Part shown: positions 1 to 7,140 of the stretch, piece after piece
Position numbering within the stretch: the first letter of the stretch is position 1
Layout of the letters: the number at the start of each line of letters is the position of its first letter
Translations under genes and position numbers: made by a program
DNA from: DASZZV01 sp035544835
GTDB lineage: Bacteria > Acidobacteriota > Thermoanaerobaculia > Gp7-AA8
NCBI GenBank assembly: GCA_035544835.1
Contig: DASZZV010000089.1
Coordinates: 1-14,244, forward strand
DNA: 14,244 bases
Direction of reading: 5' to 3'
The notes under the pieces: generated by a model
Told to the model about the DNA's origin: nothing
Database searches by the model: none
Seen by the model: only the letters and a program-made list of their open reading frames with translations

Positions 1-1416
1 GTCGGGAAATCGACTTTGTTCAACCGGATCAGTGGCCGCCGCCGGGCGCTGACCCATGACCTGCCCGGGATGACGCGCGATCGCCTCTCCGGAGTCGTCA
101 CACTCGATGACGGTCGCAGGTTCGAGCTGATCGATACCGGCGGCCTGGAGTTTGGCGACAGGCCGATGTCGGCGTTCGCAACAGAGATTCGACAGCAGGC
201 GGCCATCGCCATGGAGGAAGCCGACCTGATCCTCTTCGTCGTCGATGCCGTGGAAGGGGTCGCTCCGGAAGATCTCGATATCGCACAGCAGCTCCGCTCG
301 GCGTCGCGCCGAGTGGTCGTGATCGTGAACAAAATGGATACGCGCCTGGGGCGTGAGAACGAGTATGCCTTTCACGCCCTCGGGTTCGACCGCATGATCG
401 CCATCTCTGCCGAGCACGGGCAGAACATGGACGAGCTCTTCGAGTCGTTCGACGAGGTGATCACGGCCATCCCCGAGGCCGAAGAAGACCTCGATGCACC
501 GGCTCGGATCGCCATTATCGGAAGGCCCAACGTAGGGAAGTCGTCGCTGCTCAATCGATTGATGGACGAGGAGCGCGCCGTCGTCTCCGAAATCTCAGGA
601 ACGACGCGCGATGCCACCGACTCGATGATCGAGCGCAACGGTCGCCAGTATCTGCTGATCGATACGGCCGGCATCCGGCGGAAGGGGAAGACGACCGACG
701 AAGCCGAGAAGCTGGCTGTAATCTCGGCGCGAAAGGCCATCGAGAGATGCGAACTGGCGCTCCTCGTCGTCGACGGAGTGGAAGGGATCACCGCTCAGGA
801 TGCACACGTTGCCGGCTATGCCGAGGAAGAAGGCAAGGCGGCGATGATTCTGGTCAACAAATGGGACATCGTCGAGAGGAGTGAGACCCTCACCCGCGAG
901 TTCGAAGATCAGGTCAGGATGCGGCTGAAGTTTCTCTCCTACGCTCCGATCGAGTTCATCTCTGCCAAAAGTGGACGACGGATCGAGAAACTCTTTCCAA
1001 CCATCGACCGCATCATCGCCGGCTATCGCCAGCGATTCAAAACCTCACAGCTCAACGAGATCCTCGAGCAGGCGGCGCGGCAGCACACTCCGCCCAGTGT
1101 TCGCGGAAAGCCACGCCGTTTCTACTACGCGACGCAGTTGAAGGCGGCTCCCCCGACCGTTGCCATCTTCTCGAACATCAACGAGCCCCTTCACTTCTCC
1201 TACCACCGCTATCTGGACAACCAGTTTCGCGAAGCCCTCGGTTTGACCGGCACGCCGGTTCATCTGGTACTCCGCGGGAGAAAAGGGATGGAGAAGGAAC
1301 CGCGGGGCGGCCCCACGCCGGCTGGAAAGCCGAAGCCGAGGATTCCGAAAGGGAAGCTTCAGGAGCGGAAGGCAAAGCGAGAGCGCGAAGTGGAGAAGAC
1401 AAAGCCAAAAAGGTAG
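1..1416 (+). CDS. der: Ribosome-assembly GTPase Der (EngA), 5' end cut by window edge
   Basis: Der is a tandem GTPase needed for late assembly of the 50S ribosomal subunit. The reading frame is open from base 1, which already lies in the first P-loop (VGKSTLFNR), so about ten N-terminal residues are missing. 471 residues are visible. The first G domain shows MTRDR (G2), DTGG (G3), NKMD (G4) and SAEHG (G5). The second begins near visible residue 173 with GRPNVGKSS, followed by SGTTRD, DTAG, NKWD and SAKSG. A KH-like C-terminal domain follows, and the last ~40 residues are rich in Lys, Arg and Pro, a common Der tail that probably contacts rRNA. Two complete G domains plus the KH-like region are diagnostic of Der and exclude Era or MnmE. 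A hairpin-repeat element begins just after the TAG stop. Confidence 0.97.
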   Translation, partial: VGKSTLFNRISGRRRALTHDLPGMTRDRLSGVVTLDDGRRFELIDTGGLEFGDRPMSAFATEIRQQAAIAMEEADLILFVVDAVEGVAPEDLDIAQQLRSASRRVVVIVNKMDTRLGRENEYAFHALGFDRMIAISAEHGQNMDELFESFDEVITAIPEAEEDLDAPARIAIIGRPNVGKSSLLNRLMDEERAVVSEISGTTRDATDSMIERNGRQYLLIDTAGIRRKGKTTDEAEKLAVISARKAIERCELALLVVDGVEGITAQDAHVAGYAEEEGKAAMILVNKWDIVERSETLTREFEDQVRMRLKFLSYAPIEFISAKSGRRIEKLFPTIDRIIAGYRQRFKTSQLNEILEQAARQHTPPSVRGKPRRFYYATQLKAAPPTVAIFSNINEPLHFSYHRYLDNQFREALGLTGTPVHLVLRGRKGMEKEPRGGPTPAGKPKPRIPKGKLQERKAKREREVEKTKPKR

Positions 1417-1421
1417 AGGTT

Positions 1422-1648
1422 CAGCGCGCGAAGGCGCGCGGTAGACCTGTAGCACCGGGCGTAAGCCCGGTGTTGCGATGCTTGGGTTTTTCTCGTCAGC
1501 CCGCGAAGGCGGGCGGCAGACCGTGCAACTCGCGATCTGTCGCCCGCCTTCGCGGGCTGGTAGAACTTTGAAGCATTCTTGTCGGATCGTCCGCGGACAC
1601 CGGGCTCACGCCCGGTGCTACAGGTCTGCCGCGCGCCTTCGCGCGCTG
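1422..1648. repeat. Nested REP/BIME-like inverted repeat between convergent genes
   Basis: The outer arms 1422-1472 and 1598-1648 are inverted copies matching at 49 of 51 positions. Inside lies a second inverted pair, 1497-1520 and 1536-1559, matching at 23 of 24. Each outer arm holds two short hairpins: one with a CGAAGG loop and one with an 8-bp stem around GTAA (1453-1472). The CGAAGG hairpin also forms the inner pair, so it occurs four times in two orientations. Its stem is GCGCG/CGCGC in the outer copies and GCCCG/CGGGC in the inner ones, a compensated change. The element fills the space between der and the minus-strand gene ending at 1696. It resembles REP/BIME elements, which can act in transcription termination or mRNA protection. 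No RAYT-type transposase is present in the window. Confidence 0.9.
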
Positions 1649-1695
1649 GATTCGCCTGGCCCGGAGGTTTGGGGACATTCACCTGAAAATCTCCC

Positions 1696-1920
1696 TTACG
1701 AACCCCCCACAACCTCGAACTGCTCCAGCTCCCCACCTCGCATCCTCAGGGCCACAGTGCGGTCGTACGCATCCCGCACCCACACTCGCGCTCCGGCAGA
1801 AGCGGAGTCGATCGAGTCGATCTCCATCATCAACTCCTCCGGCGAGTCGATGTCGCGTACCTCGCCATCGTCAAAGATGATGCGGAGCGGAAATTCAGGT
1901 GAGCTGTCCATCCTTCTCAA
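1696..1920 (-). CDS. Small acidic hypothetical protein (about 71-74 aa)
   Basis: I do not recognise a family. The product is small, acidic and probably cytoplasmic: DDGEVRDIDSPEEL near residues 17-30, a patterned middle, and a C-terminus with RTVALRMRGGELEQFEVVGG that looks like short beta strands. There is no signal peptide or membrane segment. The longest frame starts at TTG (1920). An in-frame ATG at 1911 is preceded directly by GAGAAGG, too close for a normal Shine-Dalgarno, so the start is unsettled between the two. It is divergent from yebC and convergent with der. Reading through its body on the other strand gives a Ser/Arg/Pro-rich frame typical of an antisense shadow, which favours this strand. 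It may be a small regulator or adaptor, but nothing in the sequence shows its function. Confidence 0.55.
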   Translation of the reverse strand: MRRMDSSPEFPLRIIFDDGEVRDIDSPEELMMEIDSIDSASAGARVWVRDAYDRTVALRMRGGELEQFEVVGGS

Positions 1921-2002
1921 ACCGGCGGGTCAGATGGTATCCTGTTGCGCTGTTTCGGGGCTGGCGTTCCCGCCGTTTTTGCCTGCGACCCATGCTAATC
2001 CC

Positions 2003-2010
2003 AAAGGAGA
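2003..2010 (+). promoter_or_regulatory. Shine-Dalgarno of yebC
   Basis: AAAGGAGA lies about 10 nt before the ATG at 2020. It fixes that start over an out-of-frame ATG at 1992. Confidence 0.8.
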
Positions 2011-2019
2011 AGTCTCGTT

Positions 2020-2763
2020 ATGTCCGGCCACAGTAAATGGGCGACGATCAAACACAAGAAAGGCGCACTCGACGCCAAGCGGGGAAAGATCTTCACCCGC
2101 CTCATCAAAGAGCTCACCGTCGCCGCCCGCATGGGTGGTGGAGACTCCGAGGGCAATCCCCGACTCCGTTCGGCGATCGTGGAAGCGAAGGCCGCGAATA
2201 TGCCGAAGGACAACATCGAGCGGGCCATCAAGAAGGGCACGGGCGAGCTCGAGGGCACTATGTACGAGGAGATCACGTACGAGGGCTACGGTCCCGGCGG
2301 CGTCGGGCTTATCGTCGAGGTTCTCACGGACAAGAGCAACCGCACCACTCCCGAGATTCGCCACATCTTCGAGAAGAACGGTGGCAGCTTTGGCACTCCC
2401 GGCTCGGTGAAGTTTCAGTTCGAGAAAAAAGGCGTCTTTACCATCGAGCGTTCGGCGGTGAGCGAAGACAAGCTGATGGAAGTCGTTCTCGAGGCTGGTG
2501 CCGACGATCTCGATTCGTCCGATCCGGAAGGGTTCGAGGTGATCACCAGACCCGAAACATTCGACGCCGTTCGTCAGGCTCTCGAGAATGCGAAAATCCC
2601 GACTCTCGAAGCCAAGCTGGCGATGGTTCCCGGCAGATACGTCGCTCTCGACGAGAGTAAGTCGAAGCAGACCATGCGTCTGCTCGAGATGCTCGATGAT
2701 CACGACGACGTGCAGAACGTCTGGTCGAACTTCGAGTTCCCAGAGATGCCCGACGAAGAGTAG
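2020..2763 (+). CDS. yebC: YebC/TACO1 family protein
   Basis: The 247-residue protein has the usual family length and the hallmark N-terminus MSGHSKWATIKHKK, then GKIFTRLIKELTVAAR, NMPKDNIERAIKKG and YEGYGPGGV. The family is annotated as a probable transcriptional regulator. Its mitochondrial relative TACO1 and bacterial relatives are linked to translation, including help at proline-rich stretches, so a ribosome-associated role is more likely than DNA binding alone. The fold is three-domain: a helical N-terminal domain to about residue 75, then two alpha/beta domains with acidic loops (for example DDLDSSDPE). A strong Shine-Dalgarno sits 10 nt upstream. yebC commonly lies next to ruvC; here one secreted-protein gene separates them. 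Confidence 0.96.
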   Translation: MSGHSKWATIKHKKGALDAKRGKIFTRLIKELTVAARMGGGDSEGNPRLRSAIVEAKAANMPKDNIERAIKKGTGELEGTMYEEITYEGYGPGGVGLIVEVLTDKSNRTTPEIRHIFEKNGGSFGTPGSVKFQFEKKGVFTIERSAVSEDKLMEVVLEAGADDLDSSDPEGFEVITRPETFDAVRQALENAKIPTLEAKLAMVPGRYVALDESKSKQTMRLLEMLDDHDDVQNVWSNFEFPEMPDEE

Positions 2764-2865
2764 GGGCGGGCAGAGAGCGACGGTACCGCGGGCGTTCTTG
2801 CGCATTCGATATCGCACCCGGTAACTTGCGCTGCTACCGACTCGTCTCAGGCAGTGAGGTGAATC

Positions 2866-3396
2866 ATGACACTCACGAGAACGATTTTTACGGCTTTTTT
2901 GCTTCTGATGCCGAGGGTTGCGTTCGCGCAATCCGCCAACGACGAAGCCCGGATCATTGAAGCCGCGTTGAAAAACCACTTTGAAGTCACACTGCCATAC
3001 ATTGAGCACTGGGTTGTATCGTCGAGCACCGAGTCGCTGCAGCCGGCGACGCCTGGTTCGGCCTTCGACGCCGCGAGGACGGATTACATCGAGCGGAACT
3101 CACGGTCCGTCAGTCTCGAGGACATCGCGCTTCCGCCAGGAGCGACCCTCGGTGACCTCTCACCGTTCTCGCATGCGGGTACTTTTGATTGGGCAGCGTT
3201 CCATCGGCAATATCCGGAGGACGACACGTTCACGGCGAGAATTGCCCGGCCGGCTTTTTCGGACGAGTCACACGCTGCCGTAAGAGTTGACGTCTGGAGC
3301 AGCGTAAAGCGGGGACGCTTGACAGCGTCGATTTTCCTCGAAAAAAGCGATGGCCGCTGGCAGGTCATTGGCGGTGAAGAGCCGGCGGTGCGCTAA
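2866..3396 (+). CDS. Secreted protein of unknown function with C-terminal beta-rich module
   Basis: The 176-residue product starts with a signal peptide: Lys/Arg-poor n-region MTLTRT, hydrophobic core IFTAFLLLMP, and a probable cleavage after AFA or AFAQ (about residues 21-22), so the mature protein should be exported. The rest has no membrane segment and no cysteine. The C-terminal part (about residues 120-172), with FSDESHAAVRVDVWSS and IFLEKSDGRWQVIGG, looks like the strand-turn-strand ending LEK-x-DG-x-W common in small periplasmic or NTF2-like unknown proteins. I cannot assign a function. GAGGTGA just upstream of the ATG supports the start. It lies between yebC and ruvC, 102 nt after yebC and 44 nt before ruvC, so it could be cotranscribed. 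Confidence 0.8.
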   Translation: MTLTRTIFTAFLLLMPRVAFAQSANDEARIIEAALKNHFEVTLPYIEHWVVSSSTESLQPATPGSAFDAARTDYIERNSRSVSLEDIALPPGATLGDLSPFSHAGTFDWAAFHRQYPEDDTFTARIARPAFSDESHAAVRVDVWSSVKRGRLTASIFLEKSDGRWQVIGGEEPAVR

Positions 3397-3440
3397 ATAG
3401 CTACCTTCACCGATCGCTGACAGCATCATCGCTTCCGTTC

Positions 3441-3953
3441 ATGCGAAAATCACCCGTGCGAATTCTCGGTATTGATCCTGGCTCCGTGACCACCGGCTAT
3501 GGCGTCATTGATCAGGTGAAAGGCAAGCTTGTCCTCGTGGAACAGGGAACCATCCGGACCGCGAGAGGGGAGGAACTGGCCGACCGGCTTTTGAAAATCT
3601 TCACCGGCCTGGGCGCGGTCATCGCACGCACGTCTCCCGAGACGGTAGCGGTTGAATCTCCTTTTGCCGGACAGAATCCAAGGAGTCTCATTCAGCTCTC
3701 GCATGCCCGCGGCGTGATCCTTCTCGCTGCGCGATCCGCCGGCCTTCCCGTACACGAATACTCGCCCCGCAGCGTGAAATCGGCGGTGGTCGGGTATGGG
3801 GGCGCCGAGAAGGAGCAGGTCGGGAAGATGATCCGCCTGCTCGTTTCGGGCATCGGGGAGCAACTACTCGCAGCAGACGCGTCCGATGCTCTCGCCATCG
3901 CCGTCTGCCATGCTCATCACGCCAGCTTCAAGGCGCGGGTGCGTACCCAGTGA
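3441..3953 (+). CDS. ruvC: Holliday-junction endonuclease RuvC
   Basis: RuvC is the dimeric, metal-dependent nuclease that resolves Holliday junctions by symmetric cuts, working with the RuvAB branch-migration motor. The product is 170 residues, the normal size. The acidic catalytic set is intact: Asp12 in GIDPGS, Glu72 in AVESPFAGQN, and Asp146 and Asp149 in AADASDALA. The conserved central FAGQNPRSLIQLSHARG and GYGGAEKEQVGKM regions are also present. No clear Shine-Dalgarno precedes the ATG; an in-frame GTG five codons later (3456) is an alternative start. ruvA and ruvB do not follow; an exporter gene does, overlapping the ruvC stop by 4 bp. Confidence 0.96.
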   Translation: MRKSPVRILGIDPGSVTTGYGVIDQVKGKLVLVEQGTIRTARGEELADRLLKIFTGLGAVIARTSPETVAVESPFAGQNPRSLIQLSHARGVILLAARSAGLPVHEYSPRSVKSAVVGYGGAEKEQVGKMIRLLVSGIGEQLLAADASDALAIAVCHAHHASFKARVRTQ

Positions 3954-5230
3954 CGGTGGCCGCACCTTCGGACGCGAGCGAACAGACTCCGCGCCCGCTG
4001 CCACCTCATCGACAACCAAGCCGGATTCGCCGAACCTTCCAGGCATTCAAGCACCGCGACTTCCGCCTGATGTGGATCGGCGCATTCCTGTCGACGACGG
4101 GGACGTGGATGCAGACCGTGGCCCAGAGCTGGGTGGTCCTGTCCCTCACGAAGTCAGCGTTCTATCTCGGCCTCGACGCTTTCCTGGCCACCTCGCCGAT
4201 GATCCTCTTTTCACTCTTCGGAGGTGTCGTGGCGGATCGCTTCCCCCGTCGCCGCATTCTGCTGCTCTCGCAGTATCTGCAGATGACTTTCGCTTTCATC
4301 ATGGCCGTGCTGATCTACACGAAAACCGTGAAGGTCTGGCACATCTTCATCCTGTCATTCCTCACCGGCACGGCGCAGTCCTTTGGTGGTCCTGCTTATC
4401 AGGCTCTCATTCCACTCCTCGTGGACGGAGAGCAGTTGACGAACGCGATCGCACTCAACTCGATGCAATTCAATCTGGCCCGGATGATCGGGCCGGTGCT
4501 CGCTGGAATCGCTCTGAGCACCGTCGGTGCGGCCTGGTGCTTCGGGCTCAACGGCCTGTCGTTCGTCTTCGTGATCATCTCACTCTGGATGATCCGCGTT
4601 TCCTTCACCGGTACGGACAGCAAAGGAAAATCGATCTTCACCGACATGAGGGATGGATTCCGATTCATGGCCCAGCACTCGGCGATCAAGGAATTGACGT
4701 TGATCGCCTTCGTCACGACGTTTTTCGGGATTCCCCTGATCACGCTGATGCCGCTGTTTGCGAAGTCGATCTTTCACGTGGGACCGAAGGGCTTCGGGTG
4801 GATGATGGCCGCGTCGGGAGCTGGTTCGGTGACCGGTGCCTTGCTGGTAGCGGGTAGTAACGAAGTGAAACGAAAGGGGCGTCTGGCGCTGACGTTCCAA
4901 CTCTTCTTCTGCGCCTTTCTGGTCGTCTTCGCAGTCTCTCGCAGTCTCTGGATCAGCATGATCGCGATCTTTCTGGCCGGCAGCTCATTGCTGGGTGTCT
5001 TCACTACGGTCAGCTCGCTGGTTCAGTTGAAGTCGACCGAGGCGATGAGGGGCAGGGTCATGTCGATTTTCATGATGGCCTTCCGAGGGGGGATGCCGCT
5101 TGGAAGCCTTCTCTCGGGGTGGGTCGCGGAGCGTTTCTCGGTGACCAAGGCGCTGCTCATGAACGCCAGCTGTCTCGGGTTGATTGCGATGGGATTCCTG
5201 GTCTCGAAAAACAAGCTCAAGGAGATTTGA
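3950..5230 (+). CDS. MFS transporter, EntS-like (MFS_3 type) exporter
   Basis: The 426-residue integral membrane protein has about 10-12 hydrophobic segments. It shows the major-facilitator loop 2-3 signature GGVVADRFPRRR near residues 92-103, and the strongly conserved GPAYQALIPLLVDGEQLTNA followed by NLARMIGPVLAG, typical of the EntS/MFS_3 branch of proton-driven exporters. The N-terminal ~30 residues are Pro/Arg-rich and cytoplasmic. The C-half has another arginine-containing loop (AMRGRVMS). Family members export siderophores, drugs or metabolites; the substrate here cannot be read from sequence. The start is a GTG whose last two bases begin the ruvC TGA (GTGA overlap), so translation is probably coupled to ruvC. 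A hairpin repeat follows 20 nt after the stop, marking the operon end. Confidence 0.93.
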   Translation: MTVAAPSDASEQTPRPLPPHRQPSRIRRTFQAFKHRDFRLMWIGAFLSTTGTWMQTVAQSWVVLSLTKSAFYLGLDAFLATSPMILFSLFGGVVADRFPRRRILLLSQYLQMTFAFIMAVLIYTKTVKVWHIFILSFLTGTAQSFGGPAYQALIPLLVDGEQLTNAIALNSMQFNLARMIGPVLAGIALSTVGAAWCFGLNGLSFVFVIISLWMIRVSFTGTDSKGKSIFTDMRDGFRFMAQHSAIKELTLIAFVTTFFGIPLITLMPLFAKSIFHVGPKGFGWMMAASGAGSVTGALLVAGSNEVKRKGRLALTFQLFFCAFLVVFAVSRSLWISMIAIFLAGSSLLGVFTTVSSLVQLKSTEAMRGRVMSIFMMAFRGGMPLGSLLSGWVAERFSVTKALLMNASCLGLIAMGFLVSKNKLKEI

Positions 5231-5250
5231 GGAGCAGCCGCCAAGCTGGG

Positions 5251-5375
5251 TCTTGTGTAGCACAGGCACTCTTGCCTGTGTGTCGGCCGTCGAGGCCGAC
5301 TTCCTGTTGCGATTCACGGAAATGCCACGGCTCGACGCCGTGGCACACAGGCAAGAGTGCCTGTGCCACACAAGA
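5251..5375. repeat. REP-like inverted repeat with internal constant-loop hairpins
   Basis: Arms 5251-5282 and 5344-5375 are inverted copies with 31 of 32 matches. Each carries an 8-bp hairpin, CACAGGCA/TGCCTGTG, around a 4-nt loop (left copy 5261-5280). Between the arms are two more hairpins: 5282-5300 (7-bp stem, loop GTCGA) and 5323-5345 (9-bp stem, loop TCGAC, which is GTCGA on the other strand). The element separates the yebC-ruvC-exporter group from the acyl-CoA operon. It probably acts as a transcription boundary or mRNA-stabilising structure. Confidence 0.88.
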
Positions 5376-5413
5376 AGAGACTGCAACCAATGGGGGCGCT
5401 GACGGAAAGCTCC

Positions 5414-5419
5414 TATAAT
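5414..5419 (+). promoter_or_regulatory. Candidate -10 box (TATAAT) for the acyl-CoA operon
   Basis: This is an exact TATAAT just after the hairpin element in GC-rich surroundings. No good -35 hexamer lies 16-18 bp upstream, where the sequence is TGGGGG-like. Transcription from here would start near 5426, almost at the ATG at 5429, giving a nearly leaderless message, or a ~70-nt leader if the later ATG at 5495 is used. Confidence 0.35.
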
Positions 5420-5428
5420 CGCCCACCG

Positions 5429-6037
5429 ATGGACAGAAAGAAGATCGAACGAGGGCTGTTACCTGATCCGGACGAGTCATCCCGGCGCCGTTTCATGATT
5501 GCCGGAGATAAGGTGATTCTTAGGGCCCTGGAGGTACACGACCTCGACCGTTGTTACCGATGGATGAACGATCCCAACATCGTTCGAGCTCTGAAGTCCC
5601 GTTATCCGATGCCGTTTCAGGGGGAAGAGGAGTGGCTGGAGGGTGCGGTCAGGGGGCGGGTAAACGAGCGTCACTTCGCTGTGGAGCAGAGGGAAGACCG
5701 TCTGCACATAGGGAATGCCTCGATTCACGACATCGACTGGATCTCGCGAACAGCAGCCTTCGGAATGTTCATCGGCGAGCCGGCGGCGTGGAACCGCGGC
5801 TTTGGAACCGACGCCATTCGCACTCTGGTCCGGTTCGCTTTCGATGAGATGAATCTGAGGAAACTCCGCATCAACGTCTTCGACTACAACGAACGGGCAC
5901 GACATGTTCTGATGTCGGTCGGGTTCGTGCAGGAAGGAAAGCTCGAGCGCGAGTTCTATCGCGAGGGTTCCTACCACGACATCGTCATTCTCTCGATTTT
6001 CAAAAACGAGACGAAGGACCCAGGAGTCACAGTATGA
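5429..6037 (+). CDS. GNAT-family N-acetyltransferase (RimJ/RimL-like)
   Basis: The protein is 202 residues from this ATG. After a charged ~22-residue leader, the GNAT core begins with IAGDKVILRALEVHDLDRCY and WMNDPNIVRAL, as in the RimJ/RimL/SpeG-type group. The acetyl-CoA pyrophosphate-binding turn is NRGFGTDA, followed by RFAFDEMNLRKLRINVF, the NERARHVLMSVGF motif, and a terminal YREGSYHDIVILSIF strand. The substrate is unknown; relatives acetylate protein N-termini, polyamines or antibiotics. The start is uncertain: the frame stays open upstream into the hairpin repeat (ATG at 5357, unlikely), and ATG 5495 would give MIAGDKV, a typical start for this family. The stop overlaps the next ATG (ATGA), so it is coupled to the B12-subunit gene. 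Confidence 0.88.
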   Translation: MDRKKIERGLLPDPDESSRRRFMIAGDKVILRALEVHDLDRCYRWMNDPNIVRALKSRYPMPFQGEEEWLEGAVRGRVNERHFAVEQREDRLHIGNASIHDIDWISRTAAFGMFIGEPAAWNRGFGTDAIRTLVRFAFDEMNLRKLRINVFDYNERARHVLMSVGFVQEGKLEREFYREGSYHDIVILSIFKNETKDPGVTV

Positions 6038-6432
6038 GCGAGCGGAAAATCCGCGTGTTGATTGCCAAACCTGGTCTCGATGGCCACGACCGCGGCGCCA
6101 AAGTCGTGGCCCGCGCCCTTCGCGACGCCGGCATGGAGGTGATTTACACCGGGCTGCGTCAGACTCCGGAGCAGATCGTTTCCGCGGCCATTCAGGAAGA
6201 CGTCGACGCCATCGGACTCTCCATCCTCTCGGGCGCTCACAACGTTCTTTTTCCAGAGATCATGAGACTCCTCAAGGAAGAGCAGGCCGAAGGCATTGTC
6301 GTTTTCGCCGGCGGCATCATCCCTGAGCAGGACATCCCGAACCTGAAGAAGATGGGGATCCGCGAGATCTTTCTTCCGGGAACTCCGACCTCCACGGCCG
6401 TCGAGAAGATCCGCGCCGCCGTTGGACTCTGA
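6034..6432 (+). CDS. Methylmalonyl-CoA mutase-type cobalamin-binding subunit
   Basis: The 132-residue product is a stand-alone B12-binding domain of the acyl-CoA mutase family, which interconverts methylmalonyl-CoA and succinyl-CoA (or related branched acyl-CoAs) by a radical mechanism. The base-off cobalamin motif DxHxxG is intact at Asp16-Gly-His18-Asp-Arg-Gly21; His18 is the expected lower cobalt ligand. The later Rossmann-like motifs GLSILSGAHN and VVFAGGIIPEQD, and FLPGTPT, match the C-terminal domain of MutB and the small subunit of split mutases. The TIM-barrel catalytic subunit is not in the window, so the partner must be encoded elsewhere. Hydroxyisobutyryl- or ethylmalonyl-CoA mutase small subunits look alike, so the exact substrate is not settled. 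Its TGA is followed immediately by the ATG of the crotonase gene. Confidence 0.92.
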   Translation: MSERKIRVLIAKPGLDGHDRGAKVVARALRDAGMEVIYTGLRQTPEQIVSAAIQEDVDAIGLSILSGAHNVLFPEIMRLLKEEQAEGIVVFAGGIIPEQDIPNLKKMGIREIFLPGTPTSTAVEKIRAAVGL

Positions 6433-7140
6433 ATGAGCGGGCGGTTTCATGTCGCAATCGATGCGACCCAGGCCACCATTACCTTCGACGATGGCGGAAT
6501 GAACCTGCTCAGCGCCGAGGCACTGAGAGAGCTTCGCATCGCCATCAGTGCCCTTGCCGATGTTCCCGTGCTGATTTTCCGGAGTGGACGACCGTCGATC
6601 TTCGCCGCGGGTGCGGACATGCAGGAGATGTCGCGCTTCTCCGGAGAAGAGGCCGAACGATTTTCCGAGCTGGGTCAGAGCGTTTTCGAAGCGATTGCTC
6701 GTCTTCCGCTGCTCACCATCGCCGTGATCGAGGGTGATTGCTTCGGCGGAGCACTCGACCTGGCGCTGGCCTTCGACCTCCGGCTGGCGACGCTGGGCAG
6801 CCGCTTTTCTCACCCCGGTTCGAGAATTGGAATTGTGACTGGCTTTGGCGGAACCGCTCGCTGGAGCTCAACTGTCCATGGAGCGGGCGCGCGTCGCCTT
6901 TTCCTCGGAAATGAAATCCTGACCGTGGAAGCCGCGCGCGAAATCGGTCTGGTCGACGAGATCGTGGAGAGCCCGGCAATCGACGTCAAGCGATTCGCGG
7001 TTCGTGCCCTGTCCGAGGTTCGTCTGATCAAAGAGCTCACTACTCACACCGCGACTCTGACTGACGCCCAGGCATTGCTGCTTGCCGCCCGGCTGGGCCA
7101 GCTGTACAGCGCGTCGAAGGACCAGCATGGAAATCATTGA
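6433..7140 (+). CDS. Divergent enoyl-CoA hydratase/isomerase (crotonase) family protein
   Basis: The 235-residue crotonase-fold protein is somewhat shorter than the usual ~258. The two oxyanion-hole stretches are visible: IFAAGADMQEM (about 57-66) and GDCFGGALDLALAFD (101-115). When aligned by eye to enoyl-CoA hydratase, the two catalytic glutamates are not kept: the GGGCEL glutamate position is Asp109 (GGALDL), and the PE glutamate position is Gly129 (SHPGSRIG). It may therefore not be a classical hydratase; isomerase, decarboxylase or non-catalytic roles are possible. The context, directly before an MCC-type carboxyltransferase, would suggest methylglutaconyl-CoA hydratase (leucine pathway) if the active site were normal. 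The 3' end overlaps the next gene by 14 bp. Confidence 0.87.
   Translation: MSGRFHVAIDATQATITFDDGGMNLLSAEALRELRIAISALADVPVLIFRSGRPSIFAAGADMQEMSRFSGEEAERFSELGQSVFEAIARLPLLTIAVIEGDCFGGALDLALAFDLRLATLGSRFSHPGSRIGIVTGFGGTARWSSTVHGAGARRLFLGNEILTVEAAREIGLVDEIVESPAIDVKRFAVRALSEVRLIKELTTHTATLTDAQALLLAARLGQLYSASKDQHGNH

Noticed and set aside
1473..1496. T-run (1487-1491) as a Rho-independent terminator after der
   Set aside because: The run is separated by about 14 nt from the preceding hairpin, so it does not fit a canonical terminator.
1422..1648. CRISPR array
   Set aside because: The repeats are inverted and palindromic with uneven short spacing. There are no regular spacers and no cas gene.
1478..2410. 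310-codon plus-strand open frame
   Set aside because: It runs through the hairpin repeat, opposes the small minus-strand gene and overlaps yebC out of frame. Its product is Ser/Arg/Pro-rich with no domain.
1930..3009. 359-codon minus-strand frame over yebC
   Set aside because: It is antisense to a clear yebC and runs into the secreted-protein gene. It has no ribosome site or domain.
5357..5428. Upstream ATG extension of the acetyltransferase
   Set aside because: It starts inside the hairpin repeat, before the candidate -10 box, and adds residues unlike the family.
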